A stretch of 64,000 nucleotides of DNA, from the NCBI GenBank assembly GCA_009767595.1, contig VSDK01012980.1, positions 62,001-126,000 of the forward strand. The letters are read 5' to 3'. Below the pieces are notes generated by a model, which was not told the DNA's origin, made no database searches, and saw only the letters and a list, made by a program, of their open reading frames with translations. The position numbers were made by a program, and so were the translations under genes. This document shows positions 1 to 12,186 of this stretch, one piece after another (the first letter of the stretch is position 1; each line of letters opens with the position of its first letter). The stretch comes from Symbiodinium kawagutii (lineage: Eukaryota; Sar; Dinophyceae; Suessiales; Symbiodiniaceae).

Positions 1-1011
1 CTTTTTAAAGGACGGCAGAAGCTTCGAGCAAGCTGATGTTTGCTCTCACCGTTCTCGTGGTGCAAACGATCCCACGATATTACTCACAATTGGATGAAGG
101 CCTCAGCGCAGCTAAGGCTTGGTGATAAACGGCGCAGCGCTCTATGCCATTCTAGATGAGCCCCGGCAAGAGATCAGTGACATGCAGCGAAGAAAACGGT
201 AAGATCAAATAGAATCAATAAGATATGTGCTTGAGTTGAACATTGGAAACGGTCAAAACACGCAAAAACATATCAAAGAATTACACCATGAATTACCAAA
301 GGTAAGCAAAGCGCATCCGCGTGACAGATCCGACAGATTTGAATGAATTGTTCGGCTTCCTAATGGTTTTGACTATTATTTTCCTGGCAGTTTTATTCAA
401 TCGCAAGTACCCACAAATGTCCACAAGCATTGTGCATGGCACATTGTGGTTTGGCGTTACTATAGCCAGGATTCTATTGCAGGTACAGCATTGATGCCGC
501 GAATTCTGCAAGGACATTTTGTTTCTCTCCTTCATCCAGTCACTTTCGGCAGAATTTCCTGAACCAAATTATCATCATTCACCACGATTCACATGAAAAA
601 AACTATGTACTAGACTAGTTCATCATATGTGCAGCCGTGAATCCGCCATTCATGTTTCAGCGAACTCCGAGGGAGACAGAAATAAGGCTCTGTTGGTTCA
701 GCAGCCATCATGAAGAGGGCATCATTTCTCGCATTCCCTTGCGTTTCGCGATGGCGGATGTGCATAACATCTCTTGTACGTGGAGATGCCCATATAGCTT
801 TGGACATTTGGGATGTTTCGCCAAGAATGACTCTATTTGCCTGATGAGAGTTTATCCATATGTTTTATTCCACCTACTTCCACGACTTTTGAGGATACTT
901 GGTGCCCAATCCACCGAGGGGAACTTTCACGCTAAGCATCCACAAAGACCATGAGAGACGCGACGAATGCATTTGATAGTCAAATTCAATTGTCGCTGCC
1001 GCTGCTGCGAG
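1..1011. other. No recognisable exon; presumed intron
   Basis: No conserved P4-ATPase block or convincing AG|G-bounded coding segment was found here. Short open frames occur on both strands but lack family resemblance. It is probably intron of the flippase-cyclase gene. Confidence 0.4.
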
Positions 1012-1091
1012 GAAACGGAAGTTACCCTTCAGCGTTTGTTTGTGACAGTGGCTTGCAATTCTGCATCCGAAGCTGGACTGCATTGGGTCCA
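1012..1091 (+). CDS. Candidate P4-ATPase exon (late P domain)
   Basis: An AG|G acceptor precedes a frame reading SAFVCDSGLQFCI, which resembles the P4-ATPase segment LVIDGxxLxxxL that comes shortly before the VICCR block. A GT donor after CCA leaves phase 0, matching the next exon. The spacing to VIACR is about nine residues shorter than in typical flippases, so either the region is shortened or a small exon was missed. Confidence 0.45.
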
Positions 1092-1324
1092 GTCAAGGTC
1101 CGATTTCTGTTTTTTCTTTGCGGTTTTGGTGTGTTTTGACCTTCGGGAAAAATAAGTCGGCAGATTGCTTCAAATGTGCTGAAACTGATTTGTGTCTTTG
1201 ACATCAACAAAGATTTACCATTGTCGACCTAGTTCAATGCCGAACCTTAACCAACAAATTAAGTTGTGTGTTTGACCAACTGGGATCATTTGAGCTCACT
1301 CAATTGTTAATATGAACTTCCAAG

Positions 1325-1394
1325 GTGATCGCTTGTCGTTTGTCCCCAGCCCAAAAAGCCGGGATCGTGGAACTCATCCGCAAAGAGGTTCCAG
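1325..1394 (+). CDS. P4-ATPase exon, VIACRLSPAQKA block
   Basis: AG|G acceptor, 70 nt, GT donor (CCAG|gtgagc), ends in phase 1. The frame reads VIACRLSPAQKAGIVELI, a close match to the conserved P4-ATPase P-domain motif VICCRVSPxQKAxVV. Joining to the next exon gives KEVPGNPLTLAVGDGGND without gap. Confidence 0.88.
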
Positions 1395-1611
1395 GTGAGC
1401 GCCGCGGGACAGATGAAGTTCTATGCTTTGTCTTAGATTTTATATACGCAGTTTTGCTATCACTGTTTGACCGGATTTTTCCCTCTTGCTGTTAGCTCAA
1501 GAAGCGCCACATGTACCAGATGTGTTCAGATGTCATGCCTCTGTTCTGATCTTCCTTGATTTTCCGTGAATGACTATATTAAGCCCTCCAAGTTGCTGAT
1601 GGTGCTTCGAG

Positions 1612-1660
1612 GCAACCCTTTGACCCTTGCAGTTGGAGACGGTGGTAACGATGTCAGCAT
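1612..1660 (+). CDS. P4-ATPase exon, GDGGND hinge motif
   Basis: 49-nt exon with AG|G acceptor and AT|gtccct donor. It encodes LAVGDGGNDVSM, the P-type ATPase hinge that coordinates Mg2+ through its Asp residues and is required for dephosphorylation. The split ATG codon (AT + G) joins exactly onto IQKAHVGVG in the next exon. Confidence 0.92.
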
Positions 1661-2128
1661 GTCCCTTGGAGCTGGGGATGGTACCTGGTACCGATTTCGG
1701 TATGAAATCATGCTGTAGAAGTCAAGGACTGAATCAAGGTCAGAATTTCCTGAGCTCAGGGTTTTTGTATCAAGATGAGTCCGGGGTCAGGATTCAATGT
1801 GCCCTGTTTTCTGAATTGAAGTGAATATAGACGGCTGTCTGAATAATGCCCCTCCAGTGGGAAGGTCCATTGCGCTTCACATTCCTTTCCTGTCCACTTG
1901 TCCTTTTTCATGATGTTTCGCTTCGTTCAGACGTTTATGTCGGTTTTCAATGGTTTTCAGTGACATTCGACTTTCAGAATGGCATGAATGAGACTTGTTG
2001 TGCATTTTTCCAATGACAAGGAAAAGCAGGTGCACGTTGATGCACGTTGCATGCTTCTTCCTGTAAAGGATCCCTGTCCTCCTGATTTCAAAATGCTTCA
2101 TAGCCTAGTTGGTTGCCCCCGATGCGAG

Positions 2129-2227
2129 GATTCAAAAGGCCCATGTGGGCGTTGGAATTTACGGTGCAGAAGGTCGCGAAGCTGTGAATGCCTCCGACTT
2201 CGCGATTGGTCAATTTCGTTTTTTGCG
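2129..2227 (+). CDS. P4-ATPase exon, flippase signature after hinge
   Basis: Encodes [15 protein letters not shown] followed by [15 protein letters not shown]. The combination 'AHVGVGIxGxEG..A.NASDFAIxQFRFL' is diagnostic for phospholipid-translocating P4-ATPases rather than cation pumps. AG|G acceptor; the donor is GC (TTGCG|gcatct), the only choice that restores the RFLRSLLFLHGR continuity. Confidence 0.93.
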
Positions 2228-2477
2228 GCATCTTGATGCATTGAGTGAAATGCCAATCGTCACTATTGACCAAGAAATTAACAATCATCACCAATAACAT
2301 CCAAGAACCATATGAAATTCACCAATAATCACTATAAGTCACCAAACATCGCTATTGTTCATAGTCACTACCTATCTTAGTCACCAAGACCCCCATGCGG
2401 CAACAGCAATCAATTTTGTGCTGCTGCATTTCAGCCTTGCTGCCTCAACTAGATTTTGCCGCTTCATGGCATGTGAG

Positions 2478-2533
2478 GTCCCTCCTTTTCCTTCATGGTC
2501 GCAACAACATTCGCCGAATTGGTATGGTCATTG
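2478..2533 (+). CDS. P4-ATPase exon, LLFLHGR loop before TM5
   Basis: AG|G acceptor. Reads SLLFLHGRNNIRRIGMVI, equivalent to the flippase segment RLLLVHGRxxYxRxxKxxL. The GC donor at 2534 (ATTG|gcagct) gives exactly the family spacing of 11 residues between HGR and YxFYKN; an alternative GT donor at 2522 would delete four residues. Confidence 0.85.
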
Positions 2534-3725
2534 GCAGCTGAGTTCATGTGAAGAGTCGGAGAGTTGGATGTTGGCATTGGAAGACGATGGCTGGTAAACT
2601 GTCAATAGATACTGGTATGGAACAGCGTCACCGGGGCTGTATGGACACATGGGCGAGTTTTGATAGGCAGTTGCGCTATACTGTGTTACTATGTACTGCA
2701 TGCCGTTGGCAGAGACAAATGCGCCAAGCCACGCTTTGGCTCACGTGTTTGCTTCTCTGATGGGAAGCAAATCTGACAGTTGCATGACGCAACTGCTTAT
2801 CATAGCATATCTTAGCTGCAAGTTAGTTGCAACGTTATCTTGCATCGCTTCACAATTCTTACTTTTGCTAGTATGCACAAGCCGTTCCACCCCGTGCAAA
2901 GCGCGCTTAGAGGCTGGATGGGGTTGCTCAAAAATAAACCGCTACAGTGCAGCACCAAAATTGTATGTGCGAGTGCGGGTGGTCAACGGATGTATTTTGT
3001 ATCATTACGGTATAAATGATGTATATATATTATTCATCTATTTATTTACTTATTTTTTGAGTTATTGAGATTCATTTAATCTAATTCATATATTGCTCCA
3101 GCAACTAGGTTTCTCCTTTGCACTTGAGCAGGTTTCTGTCAATGTCGATAAATCAAGCCATTTGACAATCACGATTCTGAAGAGGACAGGTCAGTAGGGG
3201 AACCGCAGATTTTTCATCATGGTGTACCGTGTGATGGGAATCCCTAGATGTGCACGTGACATTACGTGACCTTTTGGCGAGTAGTTTTAGTGACTACTCC
3301 TACCGCCTGGTAGATGTGCTAAGATGGTTGCCGCGGGTTGCTTCTATTTGAACCAGGTCTGCCCAAGGTGGTTTCCCTATTGCTAATGGTTATCATATAA
3401 TTATTGGATGGTTGGTAGGTACCACCATTTGTGGAAAAGCCTATTGGGCCAAGATTCAGCCCTTAACCATCCTTAACCAATCTGGAATCGGTCATGCGCT
3501 GCTATGAAACGAGAGGGAATCGACGATTTGGTAACCCCAGTGTCCTGCAAGGGATGGGCACTGCCCCTCCCTGGGCCGTGAAACAGGCACTGTAAGTGCA
3601 AATCAGTTGTGATGTAGCCATTTGCTGCAACAACTTAAACATTTAATGCAAACTCACATGCAAACATCATGCCCGCATATTTCATTGCATGTGAGTCTCG
3701 GGTCTTGCAATGCCGCAATGCTGAG

Positions 3726-3831
3726 GCTATTCGTTCTACAAGAACTTCTTGCTGGTTTTGTGCATGGCCTGCTACGCTCCATGTAATGGGTTGAGTGGAA
3801 CAACCCTTTATGACTCCTACCTCATCATGAT
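3726..3831 (+). CDS. P4-ATPase exon, TM5 (SFYKN)
   Basis: AG|G acceptor, GT donor (AT|gtgact). Encodes YSFYKNFLLVLCMACYAP then GLSGTTLYDSYLIM, matching the flippase TM5 'FYKN' helix and the following SGQxxYDxxxxxxYN loop. The split ATG joins to YNMVFTSVP. Confidence 0.92.
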
Positions 3832-4319
3832 GTGACTTTGCGGCCAAGAGTGTCGATGAACCTGAATGACTCATGTGACTCATGTGCATCTTGTTTTCAC
3901 ACGCACTCTCAATACACTCAGTATACGCTTTAACCTTTGGATTTGTTTAAACATGAAGTTTCTTCAGTGTGGGCTGCTTGCCCGGAAGAAGTAGTGCTGC
4001 TACGTCCCTGTTCTTCATTGCTGATTGGATTTTCACCTGCGGATTTGGCAAGCATGGAGTATTGGCACATGCGTGCAATACATGATGCGCATTTGTCTGA
4101 AAGCACTCTAATATCATGCAAAATAACATCATTATATATCGTCTAGCATCATCGAATATACACATATATAATCATATATATGTATATATATATATATATT
4201 ATGGGCAGCCTTTTTTCTTGCTAATGAACGGCAGCACCATGCAGTAGGAACCGGATGCCATGCCCACAGATCACCATCGCACTTCGTTTGGCATTGCTGG
4301 GCAGTTCGGCACGATCCAG

Positions 4320-4434
4320 GTACAATATGGTTTTCACCAGCGTTCCAATTTTCATCGTTGGCTCCTTGGATATGGACGTCTATGCGCCAGCTGCTTTCGC
4401 CGTGCCCAAACTCTACTTTTTCGGCGTGAACAAG
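4320..4434 (+). CDS. P4-ATPase exon, TM6 (NMVFTSVP)
   Basis: AG|G acceptor. Encodes YNMVFTSVPIFIVGSLDMDV and then VPKLYFFGVNK, matching the P4 TM6 region 'YNxxFTSLPxxxxGxxDxDV....PxLYxxGQ'. Donor is GC (AAG|gcgagg), phase 0, which makes a clean join to AYFNYRM. A GT donor five bases later would break the frame of the next exon. Confidence 0.9.
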
Positions 4435-5639
4435 GCGAGGTCATGGGAGGTCTCAGTGGCTGTGGGATGCGAGTACTGTCAGCAATCAACTGGCCCCACA
4501 GCTCGTGGTACCAGGTCTTCAGTTGTGCTGAAATCAATCACGAGATGTCATAGCTTTCAGACAAGCAGGTGCTTATTGATATTATCATTATAAGGATCAC
4601 GACCTATCATGACCCGCCTTACAGTATTTCTAACTATGGTCGTAGATGTTGTAGGGATTATATCCAGACAGCCGTCAAAGTCACAAAAGAATGATCCACA
4701 CAGGGCTGTGAGGATGATAGCGAGACCCTTCTAGGAAGACCACCAGAGAGGCAGGCAGGAAGTCCGGCAGAAAAACAGATATAGTGGTCTTTGATGACTT
4801 AGGAAATAGAAAAGCATACCCAACAAAATTAAGTGCAAAGTGCAAAGTCATCTCGCTTTGGTTGAAAATGGTCATCGAGGCCATTAACTCCTAGCTCGTG
4901 CAGCCTATAATGCTCAGACACCCCGTTTGTTTTGAACTTTGTGGCGTCCACATCAGCGCATGTTCTTGCTTCTGATGAACCCATGAGAAGGGATTTGACA
5001 TGACTTAACAACCATGTAGTGTCGGGACACATGAGAAGGGACGTTGACCATTTAAATCCCAGGCCAGAGACGAACCCATGTGAGCATCCACCAGAACCCG
5101 AACGATTGCAGTTTAAGCAAACATTAGACAAACTTTTGCCTGCGGAAGCAAAGCACTTAAAGAAAGGAAGCATGGACACACATAAACCCCGGCTTTTAGA
5201 GCATGCTCTTGACAAAGCGACGGGGAACTCATGTGCGCCCTTAACTCCCATCTCATCAGTACCTACTATAGTTGGACAAAGACAGAGAGACACTGATTCA
5301 GAACAGAGTCACAGAAACAGATCAAGAGCCCCCAAGTCTTGTTGATATGTTTCCCCTGTCATCAAAAACTAACCAGCCAGTCAACCAGTTGCCTATTGGG
5401 CTCATGAGTTTGATGTGTGAGAAATTACACCAGCATAGACCCCAGATAGCGGGCACATTGAGCACAAGGATTTCCAGGGTGTATACCATAAACCTGTGTT
5501 TTCAATTGCATGGTTTGTTTACAATAATATTTTCATAGATCTTAGGTTGTGTATTCTTATCCCGCCCTGCCCCCTTGTAATCTGAAGGATTCTTTTGAGT
5601 CCAGCATTTGAACAATTCAGCGCAGAAAGGAAATCTCGT

Positions 5640-6215
5640 ACGTGGCCAACAGTTCAACAAGGGAGGCAAAGGGAGACAAAAGGGCAACAAAGGGAGGCAA
5701 AGGGAGACAAGCATGAGCAGCGGCAGAGCAGAGGCAAACAAAGCGCCGATCCAGAGCCACAAAAGGGACAAAGGAAAGACAGAGGGGAGACAAAGGGGAG
5801 ACAAAGGGGAGGCAAGCATGAGCAGCAACAGAGCAGCGGCAAACACAGCGCCGATCCAGAGCCACAAGGAAAACAAAGAGGAGACAACTCGAAACAAAGG
5901 GGGGACAAAGGAAGACGAGCATGAGCAGCGGAAAAGCAGCGGCAAACAAAGCGCCGATCCAGAGCCACAAGGGAGACAAAGGAAAGACAAAGGGGAGAGA
6001 AAGGGAAGACAAAGGGGAGACAAAGGGGGAGACAAAGGGGAGACAAAGGCGAGACAAACGGAGACAAGCATGAGCAGCGGCAGAGCAGCGGCATACAAAG
6101 CGCCGATCCAGAGCCACAAGGGAGACAAAGGGTAGACAAAGAGAGACAAAGGGAGCAAAGGGAGACAAGCATGAGCAGCGGCAGAGCAGCGGCAAACAAA
6201 AGCGCCGATTCAAGG
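5640..6215. repeat. Purine-rich minisatellite, five long units
   Basis: A conserved core beginning AGCATGAGCAGCGG and running to GCGCCGATCCAGAGCC appears at about 5710, 5814, 5917, 6067 and 6168. The cores are separated by variable runs of GGGAGACAAA-type spacer. Spacing is about 100 bp except one of about 150 bp. The strand asymmetry keeps several frames open on both strands, so long open frames here are not evidence of genes. Confidence 0.9.
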
Positions 6216-6542
6216 CCCTACCATAGAGAAGTAAGAACCCCTTATAGCTTGTCAGCTATCTGGGGAAAAATGTTGCAGCAGCGGAACCTGAGCCGAGAGT
6301 TTCAACCCAGAACACCAGCGACCCCATGCCATTCAAATGCAGACACATGCAGAAAAGACTGACTTGAGAACGGAAATGAACGGGTTTGGTATGGCGCGTC
6401 GCTGTGCTGATGCAGCTCACTACTGGAGTTTTACAACTCGAGCCCTGATCCCTATGATTAGCCATCATTCACCAAGGATCAATCATAGTCAATCCGGATC
6501 AAACCAAGAACTTCCCAAAAAAAACACTTCGAGGATTGCATT

Positions 6543-6566
6543 TGCTCCGCGCAGTTTCGCGGAGCA
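6543..6566. other. Short perfect hairpin
   Basis: TGCTCCGCG and CGCGGAGCA form a 9-bp perfect stem around a 6-base loop, in the intron just before the TM7 exon. Confidence 0.6.
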
Positions 6567-6678
6567 TTTGCGACAGATTTCTTTAATCTCTATGGTTTCA
6601 AGAGACCAGAATAACTCACCACAAAGAACTGTACTGTGAAGATCTCAGGAGGCAAGAACGGCACCCACTTGTATTGAG

Positions 6679-6776
6679 GCCTACTTCAACTACAGGATGT
6701 TGGTTGCATGGCTCTTCCGTGGCGTTGTGCATGCGCTGGTCAACTTCTTCGTTGCAGTGTTCTTTTTGGGCGGGTT
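6679..6776 (+). CDS. P4-ATPase exon, TM7
   Basis: AG|G acceptor. Reads AYFNYRMLVAWLFRGVVHAL then VNFFVAVFFLGG, matching the flippase block 'xxFNxxxFxxWxxxGxxHxxxxFF' at TM7. GT donor after TT (TT|gtccgg) leaves phase 2 and restores Leu with the next exon. Confidence 0.9.
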
Positions 6777-7313
6777 GTCCGGGCCTCAGGAGCAATGATC
6801 ACTCATGGAACTGCATCGCCTTTAGTAGCGTTGTCATGTGCTCATTAAGCGCCATGTCCTGCACACTCCAGATAGTTGCGAAATGATGCAAAGCAATTGC
6901 CTGGAAAGTGAAAAGAGAGAGAGAGAGAGGCAGACAGACGGAGAAAGAGAGATAAAGAGAGGGAGCAGAGTCAAATGTGCAGCTTGGACTTACAACCTGC
7001 ACAAAGAGAGAGAGAGGTACACACACACACAATACACAGCGAGATACAACGAAAATACGCAATGCATAAAGGGCATGGTTGCTAACCCACCTCTTTGGCA
7101 TCCTGTGGCGACATTTGCACCAGCAGCAATTTGTTTTGCGCGCTGTGCAGCCAATGGGTAGGATCAGCTCCGCAGCACTCCGTCGCCAGTACGAAAACAA
7201 GAAAACGATAGTATTCATTTTTTTAATCCTCCACTCTATTTTTTCACATATGTTCACATTTGTTCACAGCTTTTCACATGTCACGGCAGTGTTCTCATGT
7301 GTTCTGGTCTAAG

Positions 7314-7416
7314 GGGCGGAAACAGCGGGCACTTTCCGGACTATCTCTCTCTGGGGACCTGGTCATATTGGAGCTGCGTGCTGGTGGCGAATTCTACACT
7401 GCTGCTTCATACCCAG
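7314..7416 (+). CDS. P4-ATPase exon, TM8
   Basis: AG|G acceptor. Reads GGNSGHFPDYLSLGTWSYWS then CVLVANSTLLLHTQ, aligned with the family pattern 'SGxxxDLWxxGTxxYxxVVLxVNLKLxLxT'. GC donor (CAG|gccaaa), phase 0. Confidence 0.88.
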
Positions 7417-7913
7417 GCCAAACATGGGGGCAAAAGTGAAAACTCTGGCGCCACTAGGTCACCACCCGCAAGGGCTGCATCCACCCACACCTCTACATGT
7501 CCTGGAATTCAGTGCAGGAAGGCCAAAGTTGTTCATGAATTATCAAATGTTCGAAAGGTTTGCATCCATTGTCAAAGGGCACCCCGGCATAGAATTGTGC
7601 GCAGATACTGTCATGACCCACCAGATTAATACCCTGGGGTTCGCAAGACGTTTATGTTCAAGTTTTGTTTGGTTCGTTATCCAGTTGTGCTCATCCAAGT
7701 TTACTTGTCTTCAGGGAACTTAGGCACAAGCATGTTCCATTCATTCTCCATCTACGACTGGACGTTGATGTACATTGCACTTGCTTTCGGAATACCGCTC
7801 ACTTTGAGTAATTAAGAAAGGATGTGGGATTATGATGTACGAGACACTAAGCTGCCGGAGTGCATTGACTGACACGGCTTGACCCTTGATGACATTCCGT
7901 GCGACACTTGAAG

Positions 7914-7957
7914 GTGTGGATGGATTGGCAGATCTTGATTTCGCTCCTGTCAGTCAT
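7914..7957 (+). CDS. P4-ATPase exon, TM9 start
   Basis: 44-nt exon. AG|G acceptor; reads VWMDWQILISLLSV. Trp and Ser fall at the same spacing as in the family motif 'xWTxxxHxxxWGSI'. GT donor (GTCAT|gttctt) leaves phase 2 and joins to the next exon as ATG CCA. Confidence 0.75.
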
Positions 7958-8262
7958 GTTCTTCCCGTCACTCACCCAGCAATGGACTCAAGAAAGCACA
8001 CTTTCTCACGTGTTGACATGTCCAGAAACCCCGCCAAACAATGCGTTGCAGAAGGCAACAACTCAGGACAGCTCGCAAAAGGTTCCAAAACAAAAGTTGC
8101 TGTTTTTGATGTCTTGAGTAGATGGCTTCCATTGGCTTCCTCACCCGTTCTCAGCCATTGGCACTCTTAGCGAGCGGCCATCTGGGACTTGTTTGCTATG
8201 CTCATTCTGACTTTCCCATGATTTCCCATGGATTTCTGGGTCAGGCTTTGGATGCTGCCGAG

Positions 8263-8344
8263 GCCAATTCTATACATTTACTCCTCACCATCCATGGCGA
8301 ACATTTTCAATCCATCCTTCCATGACGTCACATTCTCAGCGCTT
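8263..8344 (+). CDS. P4-ATPase exon, TM9-TM10 loop
   Basis: AG|G acceptor. Reads PILYIYSSPSMANIFNPSFH then DVTFSAL, comparable to the flippase loop 'FxFxLxYSS....PxFYxVxxxLL'. The GT donor after CTT is one option; the frame stays open further, so the 3' boundary is uncertain. Confidence 0.7.
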
Positions 8345-8542
8345 GTCAGAGTGTTGAAGCTTCTAGAATTGAAGGCCCAACAACCGCCTTGCATCGCATT
8401 GCTGTTTGATGCTGGCAATGTTTGCAGCACAACACTGCGGGAATCGAACGGATTCGATGTGATTCGATGGCCGAGGTAGCTAGCAATCTTTTTCAATCCT
8501 TGCCTGGGTGGTTGAGTCTTGTGCTCGTTTTTGCCCTATCAG

Positions 8543-8618
8543 CTCCTTGGCCTTGCTATGCATTGCGGCCCCAGAAAGTTTCGGCGTCGTAGTGGTGGCA
8601 GTAGCCTCAGTTTTACGG
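8543..8618 (+). CDS. Candidate P4-ATPase exon, TM10
   Basis: Reads SLALLCIAAPESFGVVVVAV then ASVLR, a hydrophobic helix in the position of the flippase TM10 ('LLSSPxFWLxxLLxxxxxLL'). The acceptor TATCAG|C lacks the following G present in all other exons, so the 5' boundary is doubtful. Confidence 0.5.
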
Positions 8619-8951
8619 GTCCTGTATGGTCTCGTCACATGGAGGGGTCAGTCACTCAAGGGTCCGGGGAAATTTTTGGTGCACATTTACAGCTGATGGG
8701 CATATCGTCAAACATCCCCAAATAGATGTTTGTTTTGGACGACCGCACCGATTTTTTGGGGAGTACACCTAGGGTGGATGACCACCAATGGTAAAACTAA
8801 GGCAAGGAGAGAAAGCCGGCCATTTAAATTTTGAATATGGATTTGCTTGCCCCATGAGTTGCACTTGGATCCATTTTCATATCATTGAAATTCATGACAT
8901 GATCATGTATTGATAGCAACGAACATCCGGACATCTCGTTGCACGTCAGAG

Positions 8952-9110
8952 GTTCTAGTCGAACTGGCGCTGGACTCTTTGCGCCGTGTCAATCGGCCAG
9001 ACCTGGTGACACGCGTACAGGACATTCTCGTGACCCGACCCAGAAACAGTGATTCGACGACCATCAATTCCAGAGTTTGGGACTCTGAGGGATGGAAGGG
9101 GATCAGGGGA
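8952..9110 (+). CDS. Candidate linker exon, no homology recognised
   Basis: An AG|G acceptor starts a frame reading VLVELALDSLRRVNRPDLVT followed by RVQDILVTRPRNSDSTTINS. Its charged composition would suit the cytosolic stretch after the ATPase. The 3' end is not defined. A second charged stretch (LQDYQRSKSSFQEVE, ending 9239 before GT) may be another small exon. Confidence 0.3.
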
Positions 9111-9984
9111 TCAGGCGTTGGATCGGGTGGATCAAGTTGCATGTTGAGGCCTTGACGAAAAAAGTTTGGGCCCAGCTGTGCCTTGCTCTCACACCAGCTG
9201 CAGGACTACCAGAGGTCCAAGAGCAGTTTTCAAGAAGTTGAGGTAGGACCACGTGGGACCTTTGCCGGTTTTCGTTGTGGGGAATTATCAGAGTCGCATT
9301 TGATCAGACATCAACTAGAGCCATAGAGATTCTGATTCAGATTCACCACGAAGCAGTGGAGTGCAACACGGCTACAAAGATGCAACAAAGTCGCGCCTTT
9401 CCCACCTTGATTGTCTCATGTTTGGTACGCTTGCTGCTTCTTGCAGTTTTCCTTTGGGTCGTTGAGAAACAGTTTGAAGTTTGGACATGCTCAAAATATC
9501 TCGAAATCCATTAAGTTTCACAGTATCATTTACAATATTATACAATATTTATAGTGCATCACTTCTTCACGGTATCATACAGATTCTGGGCACAGGATGG
9601 CACAGGTGGGCAGGGGGCATCGAGGCCAAAATGAAAGCATCTGAAAGCAGCCGCTTTCGGGTTCCACAGACACGCAGAGAGAATCGCCCTCTGCGCCGAC
9701 TAAAGACAGCACCATGGGGGTGTGCAGAGCCAGCTTCTTAGTAGAACCCAGCTGAGTTCGCGCTCACAACAAGCAGAACGAGTGAACAAAAACAAAGCAC
9801 AGGGAAGCCCACAATGTGTCATCGCAGGTGTGAACAGATCTGAATATCGTGGGGTGTTTTGGGTGTAGTAGCATTCGCCGCTACAGCTACTTGTTCTGAC
9901 GGGCTGCATGTAGTCACCTACATGGAGCACGGTGTGATGCATACATAATTAATCAAGTCACTTGAGATAAGTCTTTGTAGCACT

Positions 9985-9988
<4 letters not shown>

Positions 9989-10024
<36 letters not shown>

Positions 10025-10070
10025 GCACGAACCCAGGGGGAGCGGCAGCAGCAGCAGCAGCAGCAGCAGC
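9989..10070. repeat. CAG trinucleotide repeats
   Basis: Two CAG/AGC runs separated by about 30 bases of unique sequence. Confidence 0.9.
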
Positions 10071-12019
10071 CTAGCACGAACGATGAAAATGCAACTCTTC
10101 TTCATTGATCAGAACCAGAGGGGACATGATCACAGCGAAGTGTGTATGAAATTTTACTGTATATATGTTTTACTTGCATCCTCGCAGCTATAAGATCGTG
10201 CCAAGCACTAGGTAGCATACCAACATCATTGATATCACTGTGAACTAGTGCCACTTTAATTGCCCACGTATGCACACAGGCACACAAACAAATGCGGCAA
10301 TATATTAATAGGATTTAACACTGAGCATGTGGGATTGTCAATGGTTGTCCAAATGTACCTATGCTGGCGCACAGGAGTAGGTGGGTTCGCTTCCTAGATT
10401 ACAGTATCCTTCCTGTAGGGTATGGAAATGCCCTCAATGACTCATTTTTATATACCAACCCAAAATGTTTGGATCATACTGCGGCTCACTTTTCAGTGAG
10501 CCCAGTTACGCCTGGGTAGCGCCCTTCACTTGACACCCGCCGTTTGTTCAAGTTGACACCCACCAGATCCCACCAGTCTGTTCAAGTCCCCTTTTCTCAA
10601 CTTTGCTTGTCCTACACCGCAACTATATACCTGGAGTCACAAAATAAGTGCCTGAAAATGAAAATCAAATTAGTAAAGTTGATAGTGACAAAGTGTACGG
10701 TCATGAGTTGCAGAAAGCTTCAGAAGGTCAAGGTGCTCAGGTTGATCAAAGTTGACTGCTGAATAAAGATGTAGCGAATGAAACCCTTATGATAACTTAT
10801 CAACCCTCACAGTTGACATCAAGTTACTTGGGTCAGCTGCGGATGGCGCAGGGCACGATAGTCCTGCATATGCTACATATTTCTGCCAGGTTGGAGGTGT
10901 TTGCACGTGTCAGGCGAATCGTCGTAGTGGGCCAAATTCCACATCACTTCCTTTGAGCTCACCCAGTATTCTGGTCGATACTTGGCAGGTAATGACTGGG
11001 AAGCATTGGATGTTGGAGGCACATCCAAATAGATCAATGATGATCAAGACACATCAAGACACAATTAGAAGTGTGAGAAAGACATACTTGGGAACTCCTT
11101 GTGAGACGATGTGAGTGCAAACTTGCTATCGATCAGCTGTGTTGTGATCAGATGGGACCCAGTCGCTGAATCGCAGAGAGGGCCCCCGTTTCACAGAAGC
11201 ACAGAGGCCCCGGAAGGAGCACATCTTTGGAGCTCCTTGCACCTCTCTGCAGCAAATCAAGTAGTTAGCTAATCCAATCCTACATTGCTGTATTATCGTA
11301 TGTTTAAATATCTCCATTAATCATTTATTAATATATACAACTTCTTATTGTAATGTTTCAAAGCTTCTGGAGCCATGCTGAGGACAAGAGCAACGTACTC
11401 GCTGCTCAAGGAAGTTGTTCCTTCAATGAGCCGCAGCTCAATTCTATCATGCCTCCCAGGTCAACTGGAAGGGAAGCTGATGGCATTTCATGGCATTTCA
11501 TGGCCATGGGGTTGTTACTTGTTCCTCAACACCCCATCGAGCATGGAACTTGGGTCGTAGGCTACAGCAGCTACTTTGTGTTCGGGGCCCTTGGGAGTCC
11601 ATTAGCGGGTAGTGAATCATCAACATAGTAGCCGCGCGTAACCGCACAAGGGGGTGGCGGAAGTTCACTGAACCCGGTTCCTAGAGGACGATAAGGTTTT
11701 TTAAAGATGAGGTTTAAGATGGACGATAGTTGAAAGTGATGATAATGGTGTTTTTTTTCTGTTTGGTGTTTTTTTCTTTGCCTGTGTTTTCTCTTCTGGC
11801 GGTTTTTTCTTGTGCGGTGTTTCTCTCTGCTGTTATTGTCTCTCGTGGTTTGTCTTTGCTACTGCTTTTGTCTCGGATTTTTTTTCTCTGTGGTGTTTTT
11901 TCTTTGCTGGTGTTGTTTTTCTCTTCTTAGTTGGCTGTGTCACTGACTTGGCTGTAACATATTTTCAGCTGATGAGGTTTGATGATAATGACAATGATGA
12001 TGAGGAGGATAAAAATACT

Positions 12020-12025
12020 TAGCGG

Positions 12026-12084
<59 letters not shown>

Positions 12085-12149
12085 GTGACAATGATGATGA
12101 TGATGTTGATGATGTTGATGATGATGATGATGATGATGCCAACGAAGAC

Positions 12150-12186
<37 letters not shown>

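Larger units (their letters stand above)
4435..6678 (+). other. Intron 7 of the flippase region, with minisatellite
   Basis: GC-AG intron of 2.2 kb. It holds a purine-rich minisatellite (5640-6200) listed separately. No conserved exon seen. Confidence 0.6.

Noticed and set aside
2522..2533. GT donor at 2522 for the LLFLHGR exon
   Set aside because: It keeps phase but deletes four residues relative to all P4-ATPases; the GC donor at 2534 restores exact spacing.
4440..4441. GT donor five bases after the GC donor of the TM6 exon
   Set aside because: It leaves phase 2, incompatible with the AG|GCC TAC start of the TM7 exon.
5502..6213. Open frames of 110-218 codons on both strands over the minisatellite
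   Set aside because: They overlap in five frames and simply repeat the minisatellite unit; the region lies in an intron of the P4-ATPase.
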